A stretch of DNA of 64,000 nt from Alkalilacustris brevis (GCF_003350345.1 NZ_QNVJ01000054.1:1-64000), one strand, 5' to 3'. Shown: positions 52,827 to 62,852, numbered from the stretch's first letter. The notes: generated by a model not told the origin, from the letters alone. A program made the numbers and translations.

Positions 52827-54308
52827 ATGCGGTTTCTCTTTCGCAGCCTTCTGGGGCTGTTCATGTTTGCGACGGCGGCCGGCCTGCTGGCGGCGGCGGG
52901 GTATACTGTTCACAGCGCAATCCAGTCGCGGCTGGCCGAGGGCGACCGCCCCAGGGTGGCGCAGGAGCGGGTTTTTGCCGCGCGGGTGCTTCCGGTTGTG
53001 TCGGATACCGTCACGCCGGTTCTGGAAACCTTCGGCGAGGTGCGCGCGCTGCGTTCGCTTGAATTGCGCGTGCCGGTGGGGGGGCGGGTGGTCGAGCTGG
53101 CGCCGGGTTTTGCCGATGGCGCCGAACTGCGCGAAGGGCAGCTTCTGCTTCGGCTGGATGATGCCGATGCGCGCGCCAGCCGCGATGTTGCGCAATCCGA
53201 CCTGTCGCGCGCCGAGGCGGAGCTTCGCGATGCGCGTCTTGCCACCGAACTGGCCCGCGAGGATCTGGAAGCCGCCATTGAACAGCAGGCATTGCGGGCG
53301 CGCGCGCTGGAACGGCAGCGCGACCTGCTGTCGCGCGGCGTGGGGACCGATGCGGCCGTGGAGACGGCCGAGTTGGCGCTTTCCTCGGCCCGTCAGGCGG
53401 TGGTTTCGCGCAGGCAGGCGCTGGCCCAGGCCGAGGCGCGCACCGAACAGGCCGAAACCGCGCTGGTGCGCCAGCGCATCACCCTGGCCGAGGCCGAGCG
53501 GCGGCTGGCCGATACCGAGCTTTATGCAGCGTTTTCCGGGGTGCTTTCGGATGTGACGGTTGCCGCAGGCGGGATCGTCACCGCGAACGAGCGGGTCGGC
53601 CGGATCATCGACCCCGATGCGCTTGAGGTGGCGTTTCGTGTCTCGACCGCGCAATATCTGCGGCTGATCGATGGTGCGGGGCAGCTTGTCGTGGCGCCGG
53701 TCGAGATCGCGCTGGATGTGATGGGCACCGAGATCGTCACCGCCGGCCAGCTTACACGCGTGGGCGCAGCTGTGGGCGAGGGGCAGACCGGGCGGCTGAT
53801 CTATGCCCGGATCGAGGCGCCGCGCGGCTTTCTGCCCGGCGATTTCGTCACCCTGCGGGTGCAGGAGCCAGCCCTGGAGGCCGTGGCGCTGCTGCCGGCC
53901 ACGGCTGTGGATGCCGCCGGCACGGTGCTGGTTCTGGGTCCGGAGGAGCGGCTGGAGGAGGCGCCGGTCGAAATGCTGCGGCGGCAGGGCGACATGGTGC
54001 TGGTGCGCGCCCCCGCGATCGAGGGGCGCGAGGTGGTGGCCGAACGCACGCCCATGCTGGGCGCGGGCATCCGGGTGCGCCCGATCAGGCCACAGACCGA
54101 AGAAAACGGCAGCGCCGGGGCGGAGGCGCCCGCAGTGACGCAGATGATCGAGCTTTCCGCCGAGCGCCGCGCCCAGCTTATCGCCTTCGTCGAAGGCAAT
54201 TCGCGGATGCCCGAAGAAGCGCGCAACCGCATCCTTGTCCAGCTTTCGGCCGATCGCGTGCCTGCGCAGGTGGTCGAGCAGCTTGAAAACCGTATGCGCG
54301 GGGGCTGA
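52827..54308 (+). CDS. RND efflux periplasmic adaptor (membrane fusion protein)
   Basis: A 493-residue adaptor with an N-terminal anchor or signal (about residues 3-28), a lipoyl-like domain (LRVPVGGRVVELAPGFADGA), a long helical hairpin (about 110-225, rich in Ala/Arg/Glu), and a beta-barrel region (FSGVLSDVTVAAGGIVTANE). The C-terminal 100 residues are an unusual extension for the family. It couples the inner-membrane pump to an outer-membrane channel. The RND pump follows 4 bases later. No outer-membrane component is in the window. Confidence 0.9.
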   Translation: MRFLFRSLLGLFMFATAAGLLAAAGYTVHSAIQSRLAEGDRPRVAQERVFAARVLPVVSDTVTPVLETFGEVRALRSLELRVPVGGRVVELAPGFADGAELREGQLLLRLDDADARASRDVAQSDLSRAEAELRDARLATELAREDLEAAIEQQALRARALERQRDLLSRGVGTDAAVETAELALSSARQAVVSRRQALAQAEARTEQAETALVRQRITLAEAERRLADTELYAAFSGVLSDVTVAAGGIVTANERVGRIIDPDALEVAFRVSTAQYLRLIDGAGQLVVAPVEIALDVMGTEIVTAGQLTRVGAAVGEGQTGRLIYARIEAPRGFLPGDFVTLRVQEPALEAVALLPATAVDAAGTVLVLGPEERLEEAPVEMLRRQGDMVLVRAPAIEGREVVAERTPMLGAGIRVRPIRPQTEENGSAGAEAPAVTQMIELSAERRAQLIAFVEGNSRMPEEARNRILVQLSADRVPAQVVEQLENRMRGG

Positions 54309-54312
54309 GCAC

Positions 54313-57300
54313 ATGGCGCAGCCCCTCCCCAGCCGGATGCAGCAGCAGTTCAGCGTGCGTGCGGCAGGTCTGTTTCGCTATTTCACGCGCCACGGCACGG
54401 CGGCCAATCTGGTGCTGGTGCTGATGGTGGTGGCCGGTCTGGTGGCCATCCCCAACATGCGGGCACAGTTCTTTCCCGATGTCGTGCGGCAGAGCATCTC
54501 GGTTTCGGTCAGTTGGAATGGCGCCGGCGCCGAGGACGTGGACGGCGCTATTGTCGAGGTGCTGGAACCCGCGCTTCTTGCCGTTGACGGGGTTGAAGGC
54601 TCGACCGCGCAGTCACGCGAAGGGCGCGCGACCATCTCGCTCGAGTTCGAGTCGGATTACGACATGGCGCAGGCCGCCGATGACGTGCAGGCCGCAATCG
54701 ATGCCGCCGGAAACCTGCCTGACGATGCCGACGACCCGGTGATCCGGCGTTCGGGCTGGGCCGACCGCGTGACCGATGTGGTCATCACCGGGCCGGTTTC
54801 GGTCGATCAGCTTGGGCGTTTCGCGGATGAGTATGTCACGCGGCTTTTCGCCGAAGGCGTGACACGCACGACCATATCCGGCGTGGCCGCGCCCGAAACG
54901 GTGGTGCGCGTGACGTCGGCTTCGCTGGTGCGGCACGACATATCCATGGCCGATATCGCAGCGGCCATCGGCGCCGAGACCCGCGCGGACCCGGCAGGTG
55001 ATGTCAGCGGCGGCACCGCACGGGTGCGCACCGGCGCGCCGCGGCGCTCTGCCGAAGAGATCGCCGCGATCGTTCTGCGCACCGGGCCTGATGGCAGCAG
55101 CCTGACAATCGGCGATGTGGCCGAGGTCGAGGTCGCCGGGATCGACCGAAACGATGCCTTTTTCGTCGGTGACAACCCGGCGGTGGCCATCCGGGTGGAC
55201 CGCTCGGCCCAGGGCGATGCCATCGGCATCCAGCGCATTGCCGAGCGTGTCGCCGAGGACATGAGCCTGACCCTGCCCGCAGGTGTCGGCGTCGAGCTTA
55301 TCCGCACGCGTGCCGAGGTCATTTCGGGGCGGCTGCAGATCCTGCTGTCGAACGGTGCGCTGGGTCTGGCGCTGGTGGTCGGGCTGCTGTTTCTCTTTCT
55401 CAATGCGCGCACGGCCTTCTGGGTGGCGGCGGGCATCCCGGTGGCGATGCTCGCGGCTGTCGCGGCAATGTATGCCATCGGCCTGACCTTCAACATGATG
55501 TCGCTGTTTGCGCTGATCATCACATTGGGCCTGGTGGTGGATGACGCCATCGTGGTGGGCGAACATGCCGACTGGCGCGCGCGCGAGTTGGGCGAAGCGC
55601 CCGCCGAAGCCGCCGAGCGCGCGGCAACGCGCATGGCGCTGCCGGTCTTTGCGGCTTCCATCACGACGGTGATCGCCTTTCTGGCGCTGGTGGCGATTGG
55701 CGGCAGGTTCGGCAGCCTGATTGTCGATATCCCGCTGACGGTGATCGCGGTTCTGCTGGCTTCGCTGGTCGAATGTTTCGTGATCCTGCCGCATCACATG
55801 AAGGGGGCGCTGGTTTCGGCAAACCATGAGCGCTGGTATGACTGGCCCTCGCGGCAGGTCAACCGCGGCTTTCGCTGGATGCGCGAAACCGTTTTCCGGC
55901 CTTTCATGTGGCTGGTGATCCGCGCGCGTTATCCGGTGCTGGCGGGGGCGATCCTGCTGCTGGCGATGCAGGGGGCGCAGTTTCTGCGCGGCGATGTGCA
56001 ATGGCGCTTTTTCTCGTCGCCCGAGCAGGGATCGATCACCGCGAATTTCGCCATGCTGCCCGGCGCAACGCGCGCCGACACGATGGAGATGATGCGCGAA
56101 TTGCAGCGCGCCACCGATGCGGTGGCGGCACGGTTGGAGGCCGAACATGGCCGCAACCCCGTCGATTACGCCCTGGCGCAGATTGGCGGGAATGCGGGCC
56201 GCGCCCTGGCCGGGACCGAATCGACCGACCCCGCGCTGCTGGGTTCCATCGCGATCGACCTGATCGATCTCGACCTGCGGCCCTACAGCTCGTTCCAGTT
56301 CGTCGCGACCCTGCAGGACGAGGTGATCGGCCACCCGCAGCTTGAGACACTGAGTTTCCGAAGCTGGGGCAGCGGGCCGGGGGGCGATTCGCTTTCGGTG
56401 CGATTCCATGGCGCCGATACCGAAACGCTGAAGGCCGCGGCCGAGGCGTTGAAATCCGCGCTGATGCCGGTGCCGGAGGTTTCAGGCCTGGAAGACAGCC
56501 TCGCCTATGACAAGGAGGAACTCAGCCTGACGCTGACCCCGCAGGGGCAGGCGCTGGGCTTCACCATCGACGGGCTTGGCCGGGTTCTGCGCCACCGGCT
56601 GAACGGGATCGAGGCCGCCAGTTTTCCCGATGGATCGCGCACCGCGCGAATCCGCGTGGAGTTGCCCGAAAACGAACTCACGGCCGATTTCCTGGACCGG
56701 ACGCTGTTGCGCAGCGCCTCGGGGCAGTATGTGCCGCTGGCCGATATCGTCTCGGTCGAAAGCCGCACGGGCTTTTCCACCATACGGCGCGAGAACGGCC
56801 TGCGCGTCGTATCCGTGACCGGCGACATATCCGAAGACGACCCGGCCCGCGCCAGCGAGATCAATCAGGAACTGCGTAACACCATTCTGCCGCGCATCGC
56901 CGAGGATTACGGCGTCTCCTGGGAGCTTTCGGGCCTGGCCGAGCAGGAACGGGAATTTCTCAGCGACGCCCTGATGGGCTTCATACTCTGCCTGGTGGGG
57001 ATCTACCTGACGCTCGCGTGGATATTCTCAAGCTGGACGCGGCCGCTTCTGGTGATGGCTGTGATCCCCTTCGGGCTGATCGGCGCGGTTTACGGACATG
57101 CCTCGTGGGGGATGGCGTTTTCGATCTTCTCGGTGGTCGGGCTTGTCGGGATGGCGGGCATAATCATCAACGATTCCATCGTGCTGGTGACGACAGTTGA
57201 CGAATTCGGGGGCGACCGGGGGCTGTTTCCGGCGATTGTCGATGCCGCCTGCAACAGGCTGCGTCCGGTGCTGCTGACCACGCTGACCACGGTTCTGGGG

Positions 57301-57783
57301 CTGACCCCGCTGCTTTACGAAGGCTCCAGCCAGGCCGAGTTTCTCAAGCCCACGGTGATCACGCTGGTTTACGGGCTGGGCTTCGGCATGGTTCTGGTGC
57401 TGCTGATGGTGCCTGCGATGCTGGCCATGCAGTTCGACCTGTGGCGGCTGGGCCAGGCGTTGCGCCGGGCGTTGGGTGCGCGGCGGGTGGCGCGGGCGCA
57501 TTCGGTGGTGGTCTGGCTTGCGCTGGGCGGCATGGCCGCGCTGATGGCCGCGACACTGCTGCCCGCGATCTGGCGGGGCGGGATACTCGCGCCGCTTGCC
57601 GGGCTGGTCGAAGGGCTGTTTCCGCCGCGCGCGGCGGCGGTGCTGATCGACGGGGTGCCGGGGGCGGTGGCGGTGTTTCTGATGGGGGCGCTGGCGCTGG
57701 CGCTGACAGCCTATCTGGTTGGCGGGCTGATGCTTCTGGCGGGCAGCCGTGCGAAGCCGGGCAAGGGCAGCCAGCCGGGCTGA
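54313..57783 (+). CDS. RND efflux pump (HAE1 family) with C-terminal extension
   Basis: A 1156-residue proton-driven multidrug pump of the AcrB/HAE1 group. The twelve expected membrane segments and the Asp pair of the proton relay in TM4 (LGLVVDDAIVVGEHA, about residue 420) are visible. Large periplasmic loops follow TM1 and TM7. Family members usually have 1020-1070 residues; here about 100 residues after TM12 (beyond about 1056) add two more hydrophobic segments (VVVWLALGGMAALMAA and AVAVFLMGALALALTAYLVG). Its start lies four bases after the adaptor gene. Confidence 0.9.
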   Translation: MAQPLPSRMQQQFSVRAAGLFRYFTRHGTAANLVLVLMVVAGLVAIPNMRAQFFPDVVRQSISVSVSWNGAGAEDVDGAIVEVLEPALLAVDGVEGSTAQSREGRATISLEFESDYDMAQAADDVQAAIDAAGNLPDDADDPVIRRSGWADRVTDVVITGPVSVDQLGRFADEYVTRLFAEGVTRTTISGVAAPETVVRVTSASLVRHDISMADIAAAIGAETRADPAGDVSGGTARVRTGAPRRSAEEIAAIVLRTGPDGSSLTIGDVAEVEVAGIDRNDAFFVGDNPAVAIRVDRSAQGDAIGIQRIAERVAEDMSLTLPAGVGVELIRTRAEVISGRLQILLSNGALGLALVVGLLFLFLNARTAFWVAAGIPVAMLAAVAAMYAIGLTFNMMSLFALIITLGLVVDDAIVVGEHADWRARELGEAPAEAAERAATRMALPVFAASITTVIAFLALVAIGGRFGSLIVDIPLTVIAVLLASLVECFVILPHHMKGALVSANHERWYDWPSRQVNRGFRWMRETVFRPFMWLVIRARYPVLAGAILLLAMQGAQFLRGDVQWRFFSSPEQGSITANFAMLPGATRADTMEMMRELQRATDAVAARLEAEHGRNPVDYALAQIGGNAGRALAGTESTDPALLGSIAIDLIDLDLRPYSSFQFVATLQDEVIGHPQLETLSFRSWGSGPGGDSLSVRFHGADTETLKAAAEALKSALMPVPEVSGLEDSLAYDKEELSLTLTPQGQALGFTIDGLGRVLRHRLNGIEAASFPDGSRTARIRVELPENELTADFLDRTLLRSASGQYVPLADIVSVESRTGFSTIRRENGLRVVSVTGDISEDDPARASEINQELRNTILPRIAEDYGVSWELSGLAEQEREFLSDALMGFILCLVGIYLTLAWIFSSWTRPLLVMAVIPFGLIGAVYGHASWGMAFSIFSVVGLVGMAGIIINDSIVLVTTVDEFGGDRGLFPAIVDAACNRLRPVLLTTLTTVLGLTPLLYEGSSQAEFLKPTVITLVYGLGFGMVLVLLMVPAMLAMQFDLWRLGQALRRALGARRVARAHSVVVWLALGGMAALMAATLLPAIWRGGILAPLAGLVEGLFPPRAAAVLIDGVPGAVAVFLMGALALALTAYLVGGLMLLAGSRAKPGKGSQPG

Positions 57784-57823
57784 ACGTGCGCTTCCTTAAT
57801 GGGGGGCGCAAGGTGCCCGGGGC

Positions 57824-58654
57824 TCAGCCTGACGGGCAGCCGCGCATTTCGACCGCGCTATCCTCGCCCAGTATTGTGATGCGCAGGTCCGATCGCTCAA
57901 GCGCGAAAGGGGCATCACCGCCGGGGATGATGTCGGCCCGTGCGGTCAGAAGCCCGCCTTCGCGTTCGGTCGCGGTGTCCGAAATCCAGGCGGATTTGTC
58001 GGAAAGCTCGAACACGGCGAATTCACGGTCGCTGAGCGGCGGCATTTCCATCCGTGCCGTCAGCCGGATGCCCTGGGGGATCATCTCGACGGTGCATGTC
58101 ACCTGCCGCAACCCTGCACTGCCCGCCGGTTGCGGCCGGTCGGCGAGGGCGGCGGTGATCGCCGGATCGGGGGCACTGGCCGAAGGCGCCAGTTCCGCCG
58201 AAACATCCAGCGAGACCGGCACGCAGATCGTTTCGCACACACCCAGCTCGACCTGGGTCGCAAGCCGCGCCGGCGCGCCGGCATCGCGCAGCGTGAATTC
58301 CATCGGCAGGATGAGTTCCCCGACATAGCCGATGCTGTTCGCGCCAAGCTGGTCAAAGACAACCGGGCGCGGCCAGAGCAGCCGAACGGCAGAGATATTC
58401 TGCGAGCCGTTCCATTCGAAGCGCGGTGGAATGCCCAACTCGCCCGGTGCGCGCCAATAGGTTTTCCAGCCGTCGGCAAGGCGCAGATGCAGCGCGGCCA
58501 TATGCGTGCCATCTTCGCTGCGCCACCCTGGAATGACCTCGGCCGAGATTATGTCCGCTGCACGAATGGATTGCGCCTGCGTATCCGCCGGCAGGCAAAG
58601 CGCTGCGATTGCCGTCATCATGGCGAAGGCTGGGTGGGAATGTCTGCGAATCAT
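57824..58654 (-). CDS. DsbD N-terminal-like periplasmic protein
   Basis: A 276-residue exported protein. The signal peptide (about residues 1-27, ending ADTQAQ) is followed by an immunoglobulin-like DsbD N-terminal domain: GWKTYWRAPGELGIPPRFEW (about residues 62-81), and a GVCETICVP motif holding two Cys near residue 140, which match the pair that receives electrons in DsbD alpha domains. No membrane or thioredoxin part follows, so it works in trans or with another reductase. It is divergent from yqgE. Confidence 0.8.
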   Translation of the reverse strand: MIRRHSHPAFAMMTAIAALCLPADTQAQSIRAADIISAEVIPGWRSEDGTHMAALHLRLADGWKTYWRAPGELGIPPRFEWNGSQNISAVRLLWPRPVVFDQLGANSIGYVGELILPMEFTLRDAGAPARLATQVELGVCETICVPVSLDVSAELAPSASAPDPAITAALADRPQPAGSAGLRQVTCTVEMIPQGIRLTARMEMPPLSDREFAVFELSDKSAWISDTATEREGGLLTARADIIPGGDAPFALERSDLRITILGEDSAVEMRGCPSG

Positions 58655-58790
58655 GCGTGAAACATCGGTCAGCGCGGCGGCGAGGGAAAGTCACATTGCG
58701 GAGAACGACCGGAATTGAGGGGCGATGTGGTCTTGCGTCCCGGGTCCGATGAAGGGCATGTGAAGGGTGTAGTGGGAACGAGCGGTTGTA

Positions 58791-59363
58791 ATGGGTGCAA
58801 GTGATTCACTGGATTTGAGCGGCAAGCTTCTGATTGCCATGCCAGGCATGGAGGATCCGCGTTTCGCGCGCAGCGTGGTGTTTGTCTGTGCCGATTCCAG
58901 CGAAGAAACCCTGGGCCTGATCGTGAACAAGCCAGCACCCGGCATCGCCTTTTCCGACCTGCTCGAGCAGCTTTCGATTTCGCATGTCGAAGGCGTCACC
59001 GGGCCGGGCGTGTTTATTGGCGGCCCGGTCGAGACGGGGCGCGGGTTCGTGTTGCACTCGTCTGAGTACAGCTCCGGGCCGGCGACATTGCGCGTGAACG
59101 ATGCGTTCAGCATGACGGCGACGCTCGATATACTGGAAGACATCGCAAAGGGCCGTGGGCCTTTGCGCTCGATGCTGATGCTCGGGTATGCGGGCTGGGG
59201 TGGCGGGCAGCTTGCCAACGAGTTGCTCGCCAATGGCTGGCTGACATGCGAGGCCGGCACGGACCTGGTTTTCGGCAGCAACCATGCCACGAAATGGGAG
59301 CGCGCGCTGCACAGCCTGGGTGTCGATGCGGTCAAACTGTCGGGCCGCGCGGGGCACGCCTAA
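58791..59363 (+). CDS. YqgE/AlgH family (DUF179) protein
   Basis: A 190-residue protein of the YqgE/AlgH family, widespread and of unknown mechanism. Typical segments are GKLLIAMPGMEDPRFARSVV near the start, GLIVNKPAPG, FIGGPVETGRGFVLH and MLMLGYAGWGGGQLANELL. The start at 58791 is 136 bases from the divergent DsbD-like start. The 3' end overlaps the tsaC-like gene by 4 bases, in convergent orientation. Confidence 0.92.
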   Translation: MGASDSLDLSGKLLIAMPGMEDPRFARSVVFVCADSSEETLGLIVNKPAPGIAFSDLLEQLSISHVEGVTGPGVFIGGPVETGRGFVLHSSEYSSGPATLRVNDAFSMTATLDILEDIAKGRGPLRSMLMLGYAGWGGGQLANELLANGWLTCEAGTDLVFGSNHATKWERALHSLGVDAVKLSGRAGHA

Positions 59364-60343
59364 TCGCGCGGTGCGGCGGCGCGGCGCAGCCGGTCGTTGA
59401 TGGCGCGGCCCAGGCCCCTGTCGGGCACCGGTGCAACGGCGATGCGCCCTTCGGGGCCTGCCAATGCATCCGCCTGCCGCAGCATGTGGAAAAGATTGGC
59501 GGCGGCCTCGACCAGATCGCCCGCGGGCGAAAGGTTGAACGCCGCGCCCCCTGCCTGCCCGCCGAACCCGATCCAGACTTCGCCGGGTGCGGCGGCGATG
59601 GCGTCCAGCCGGATCATCGCGCGCGGCGCGTAGTGCGAGGCGAGCTGTCCGGGCGCGTCGGGCTTTGGCTGGCCGCACTCATCTGCGGCGGTGCTGTCTG
59701 GTGCCAGCGGAATGCCAAGGCAGGCCTCGATCGCTTCGGCGGGGATACCGCCGGGGCGCAGCAGGGCCGGCGGCCCGTCGGCGGTGCGCAGGATCGTGCT
59801 TTCCAGACCCACCTCGCATTCGCCCCCGTCGATCACCGCATCGATCCGCCCCGACAACCCGTCAAGCACATGGCTGGCCCGCGTCGGGCTGATCCGGCCC
59901 GAGGGGTTGGCCGAGGGCGCGGCAAGCGGCCCACCAAAAGCCGTCAGCAACGCCTGCGCCACCGGGTGCCCCGGCACCCGCAGCGCCACGCTGTCCAGCC
60001 CGGCCGTGACCAGCGGTGAAAGCCCGCTACCCTTGCGCAGCGGCACCACCAGCGTCAGCGGCCCCGGCCAGAAGGCCTGCGCCAGCCGCGTGGCGTGATC
60101 GTCGAACTGGCCATAGGCGCGCGCCGTCTCGATATCGGGCAGGTGTACGATGAGCGGGTTGAACCGGGGCCGGCCCTTGGCCTCGAAGATACGGGCCACG
60201 GCGCGATCGTTGCGCGCGTCGGCGCCCAGCCCGTAAACGGTTTCAGTGGGAAAGGCGACAAGCCCGCCCCCGGCCAGAAGCTCCGCCGCCCGGCGCAGTC
60301 CGGCGGGATCATTGGCAAGCCGCTCTGTCTGAAGCATGGTCAT
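59360..60343 (-). CDS. tsaC: L-threonylcarbamoyladenylate synthase (Sua5 type)
   Basis: This enzyme makes threonylcarbamoyl-AMP, used for the t6A modification at position 37 of tRNAs reading ANN codons. The 327-residue protein has the YrdC core (GGLVAFPTETVYGLGADARN at about residues 24-43; KGRPRFNPLIVHL; SVALRVPGHPVA; APSANPSGRISPT) followed by a C-terminal Sua5 domain (about 215-327), including SHYAPR. The start at 60343 is the first of two nearby Met codons. It faces yqgE with a 4-base overlap. Confidence 0.93.
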   Translation of the reverse strand: MTMLQTERLANDPAGLRRAAELLAGGGLVAFPTETVYGLGADARNDRAVARIFEAKGRPRFNPLIVHLPDIETARAYGQFDDHATRLAQAFWPGPLTLVVPLRKGSGLSPLVTAGLDSVALRVPGHPVAQALLTAFGGPLAAPSANPSGRISPTRASHVLDGLSGRIDAVIDGGECEVGLESTILRTADGPPALLRPGGIPAEAIEACLGIPLAPDSTAADECGQPKPDAPGQLASHYAPRAMIRLDAIAAAPGEVWIGFGGQAGGAAFNLSPAGDLVEAAANLFHMLRQADALAGPEGRIAVAPVPDRGLGRAINDRLRRAAAPRD

Positions 60344-60523
60344 CGAACTGGCCCGCGGGGTTGGCAACGCTGTGGCATTGCATCGGCAGCCACCATGACT
60401 GCCTCTTACGCGCGCCACGGGGCAAAGCCAAGCAGCGGATCGACCGGCGCCTTTACATCCCTCGGGGGATGCCCGAAACACTGGCGCGGCATCAATCGCG
60501 GCAGGCAAAGGTAGGGCGCAGGA

Positions 60524-61579
60524 GTGAGCGATACGCAATTCGAGCCGATCCGGCACCTGTTTGCCGAGGCGCCCGCCCCCGGTGAGGTGCGCGAGGTTGC
60601 CGATGGTGTGCTCTGGGCGCGGCTGCCCCTGCCGATGCGGTTGGATCATGTGAATGTCTATGCGCTGGCCGATACGGATGGCTGGAGCATCGTGGACACC
60701 GGTTTCGATACTGCCGAGACCCGTGAAGCCTGGGCCAGGCTGCTTTCCGGGCCGTTGCGCGGGCGCCCTGTCGCGCGGGTGGTCGTGACCCATCATCATC
60801 CCGATCACATCGGGCTGGCGGGCTGGTTTCAGCGTGAGCATGGCGCCGAACTCTGGACCACCCGCACCGCCTGGATCTATGCGCGGATGCTGATGCTGGA
60901 CAGTCAGGAGCGCCCCACGGCCGAGCAGATGGCTTTCTGGCGCGGGGCGGGTGAGCCCCCCGCCATGCTGGCCGAGCGGGCGCGCACCCGGCCCTTCAAC
61001 TTTGCCGACAGGGCCGCATCGCTGCCGCTGGGGTATCGCCGTATCCGGGCGGGCGACCGGCTGCGCCTGGCCGGGCGGGAATGGGAGGTTCACACGGGCG
61101 AGGGCCACGCCCCCGAGCACGCCACGTTCTGGAGCCGCGATTGCCCGCTGGTGCTGGGCGGCGATCAACTCCTGCCGCGGATAACGCCGGTTCTGGGGGT
61201 TCACCCGACCGAGCCGGAGGCAGACCCGGTGGGCGACTGGCTGGCTTCCTGCGTCCGTCTGGCGGGGCTGGCGCGCGAGGATCACCGTGTCCTGCCCGGC
61301 CACAAGCTGCCCTACACCGGGCTGCCGCGCCGGCTGCAACAGTTGATCGAACATCACCACGACGCCCTGGCCCGCCTGGAGACGCACCTGTCAGATGACC
61401 GTACCGCGATCGAGTGTTTCGCCCCGCTCTTTCGCCGCGAGATCGGCCCGGAACTGCATGGCTTTGCCCTGGGCGAGACGCTGGCGCATCTGAACCACCT
61501 GCGCGCCACTGGCCGGGCATATCGCCACCGCCGCGCCGATGGTGCCTGGCTCTGGCGGGCGACGGCGCGCCGCGCGTGA
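60524..61579 (+). CDS. Metallo-beta-lactamase fold hydrolase (LACTB2-like)
   Basis: A 351-residue MBL-fold protein. The two-metal motif is THHHPDHIGLAGW at about residues 88-100, with further metal ligands GEGHAPEHATFW near 190, GGDQLL near 220 and VLPGHKLPYTG near 258. A helical C-terminal domain follows, as in LACTB2-like hydrolases. The start is a GTG at 60524; its spacing to a possible AAGG site is long, so a later start is possible. The substrate is unknown. It lies 180 bases from tsaC in divergent orientation, with nothing else seen between. Confidence 0.85.
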   Translation: MSDTQFEPIRHLFAEAPAPGEVREVADGVLWARLPLPMRLDHVNVYALADTDGWSIVDTGFDTAETREAWARLLSGPLRGRPVARVVVTHHHPDHIGLAGWFQREHGAELWTTRTAWIYARMLMLDSQERPTAEQMAFWRGAGEPPAMLAERARTRPFNFADRAASLPLGYRRIRAGDRLRLAGREWEVHTGEGHAPEHATFWSRDCPLVLGGDQLLPRITPVLGVHPTEPEADPVGDWLASCVRLAGLAREDHRVLPGHKLPYTGLPRRLQQLIEHHHDALARLETHLSDDRTAIECFAPLFRREIGPELHGFALGETLAHLNHLRATGRAYRHRRADGAWLWRATARRA

Positions 61580-61619
61580 CACATCGACAGCCCGGCCCGT
61601 TTCGGGCCATGCTTGGCGC

Positions 61620-62393
61620 ATGACAGGACACGCCCCCCGCTTTGCCTTTCTCGACGCGCCGCTGCCTTTGGCCTTTGCCCATCGCGGCGGCGGGCTGGAA
61701 GGGCCCGAGAACAGCCTCGAGGCCTTTTCCCACGCGGTTTCGCTGGGCTATCGCTATCTTGAGACCGATGTTCAGGCCAGCCGCGACGAGGTGGCGGTGC
61801 TGCATCACGATGCCACGCTCAAGCGGCTGTTTGGCCGTGATACGGCGGTAGCGCAGCTTGACTGGCCCGAGCTTTCGCAACTGCGCTGCGCCGAGGGCAC
61901 GCGCCTTGTCCGGCTGGATGCCCTGCTTGAGGCGTTTCCCGAGGCGCGGCTAAACCTCGATCTGAAATCGGATGCGGCGGTGCCTGCGGTTGCATCCGTG
62001 GTCCGGCGGCAGAATGCCCTTGAACGCGTCTGCGCGGGGTCATTCGATCCGCGGCGCACACGGTGCCTGCGGCAGCGCCTGGGGCCTGATCTGTGCTGGT
62101 CGCCGGGGCATCTGGGCGTGGCGCTGGTCTGTCTGGCCGGGTGGGGGGTGCCCCTGCCGGCGCCACGTTGCGGGGCCTTACAGGTGCCGACCCATTTTCA
62201 CGGGGTCAGGGTGGTCACGCCACGGCTGATCGCAGCAGCCCATGCCCGTGGTCTGCAGGTGCATGTCTGGACGGTTGACGACACCGCTGAAATGGCGCGG
62301 CTGCTCGATATCGGGGTCGATGGGCTGATGACCGACCGGCCAAGCGTGCTCAAAGCCCTACTTCAAGAGCGCGGCCAGTGGACGGGCGTTTGA
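61620..62393 (+). CDS. Glycerophosphodiester phosphodiesterase
   Basis: A 257-residue GDPD-family enzyme that cleaves glycerophosphodiesters into glycerol-3-phosphate and an alcohol. Active-site motifs are HRGGGLEGPENSLEAF (about residues 21-36), LETDVQASRDEVAVLHHDATL (about 46-66, keeping E and D metal ligands and the second His), and a C-terminal VDGLMTDRPSVL. No signal peptide is seen, so it is cytoplasmic, UgpQ-like. It lies 40 bases downstream of the MBL gene on the same strand. Confidence 0.9.
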   Translation: MTGHAPRFAFLDAPLPLAFAHRGGGLEGPENSLEAFSHAVSLGYRYLETDVQASRDEVAVLHHDATLKRLFGRDTAVAQLDWPELSQLRCAEGTRLVRLDALLEAFPEARLNLDLKSDAAVPAVASVVRRQNALERVCAGSFDPRRTRCLRQRLGPDLCWSPGHLGVALVCLAGWGVPLPAPRCGALQVPTHFHGVRVVTPRLIAAAHARGLQVHVWTVDDTAEMARLLDIGVDGLMTDRPSVLKALLQERGQWTGV

Positions 62394-62422
62394 GAACTGC
62401 ACGGCGGGTAAGACGCGAAAGA

Positions 62423-62446
62423 CCGCGCCGGTGATCGCCGGCGCGG
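62423..62446. terminator. Terminator after rplT (probably bidirectional)
   Basis: CCGCGCCGG (62423-62431) and CCGGCGCGG (62438-62446) form a perfect 9-base stem with a 6-base loop. It lies between the convergent stops of the GDPD gene and rplT. Read from rplT, the stem is followed by TCTTTCG, a weak U-tract. Confidence 0.75.
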
Positions 62447-62477
62447 CCTTTGCTGAACTGATGTTACCTGAACGCTG

Positions 62478-62840
62478 TCAGGAAATCGCGGCCTTCGCCT
62501 TGGCCACGATCTGCCCGAAGGCTTCGGGCTCGTGCACGGCCAGATCGGCGAGAACCTTGCGGTCCACTTCGATGCCCGACTGTGCCAGGCCGAAAATGAA
62601 GCGCGAATAGGTCAGGCCGGGGTCGATCTCGCGAACGGCGGCATTGATGCGCTGGATCCACAGGGCGCGGAAACTGCGCTTGCGGTTCTTGCGGTCGCGC
62701 GTGGCGTATTGGTTTGCCTTGTCGACGGCCTGTGTGGCAGTGCGGAAGTTGCGCGACCGGGCGCCATAATAGCCTTTGGCGGCCTTGACGATCTTGCGGT
62801 GGCGGGCGTGGGTAACTTTACCGGATGTGACGCGGGACAT
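62478..62840 (-). CDS. rplT: 50S ribosomal protein L20
   Basis: The 120-residue L20 protein binds 23S rRNA early in 50S assembly. The sequence is basic with family motifs [20 protein letters not shown] and [23 protein letters not shown] ribosome site is just upstream. It is co-transcribed with rpmI (12-base gap). infC, often upstream in other bacteria, is not in this arrangement. Confidence 0.98.
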   Translation of the reverse strand: MSRVTSGKVTHARHRKIVKAAKGYYGARSRNFRTATQAVDKANQYATRDRKNRKRSFRALWIQRINAAVREIDPGLTYSRFIFGLAQSGIEVDRKVLADLAVHEPEAFGQIVAKAKAAIS

Positions 62841-62852
62841 GTTTCAGCCTCC

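Noticed and set aside
60344-60523. Small gene between tsaC and the MBL hydrolase
   Set aside because: Open frames here are short, overlap other frames, and have neither ribosome site nor recognisable sequence.
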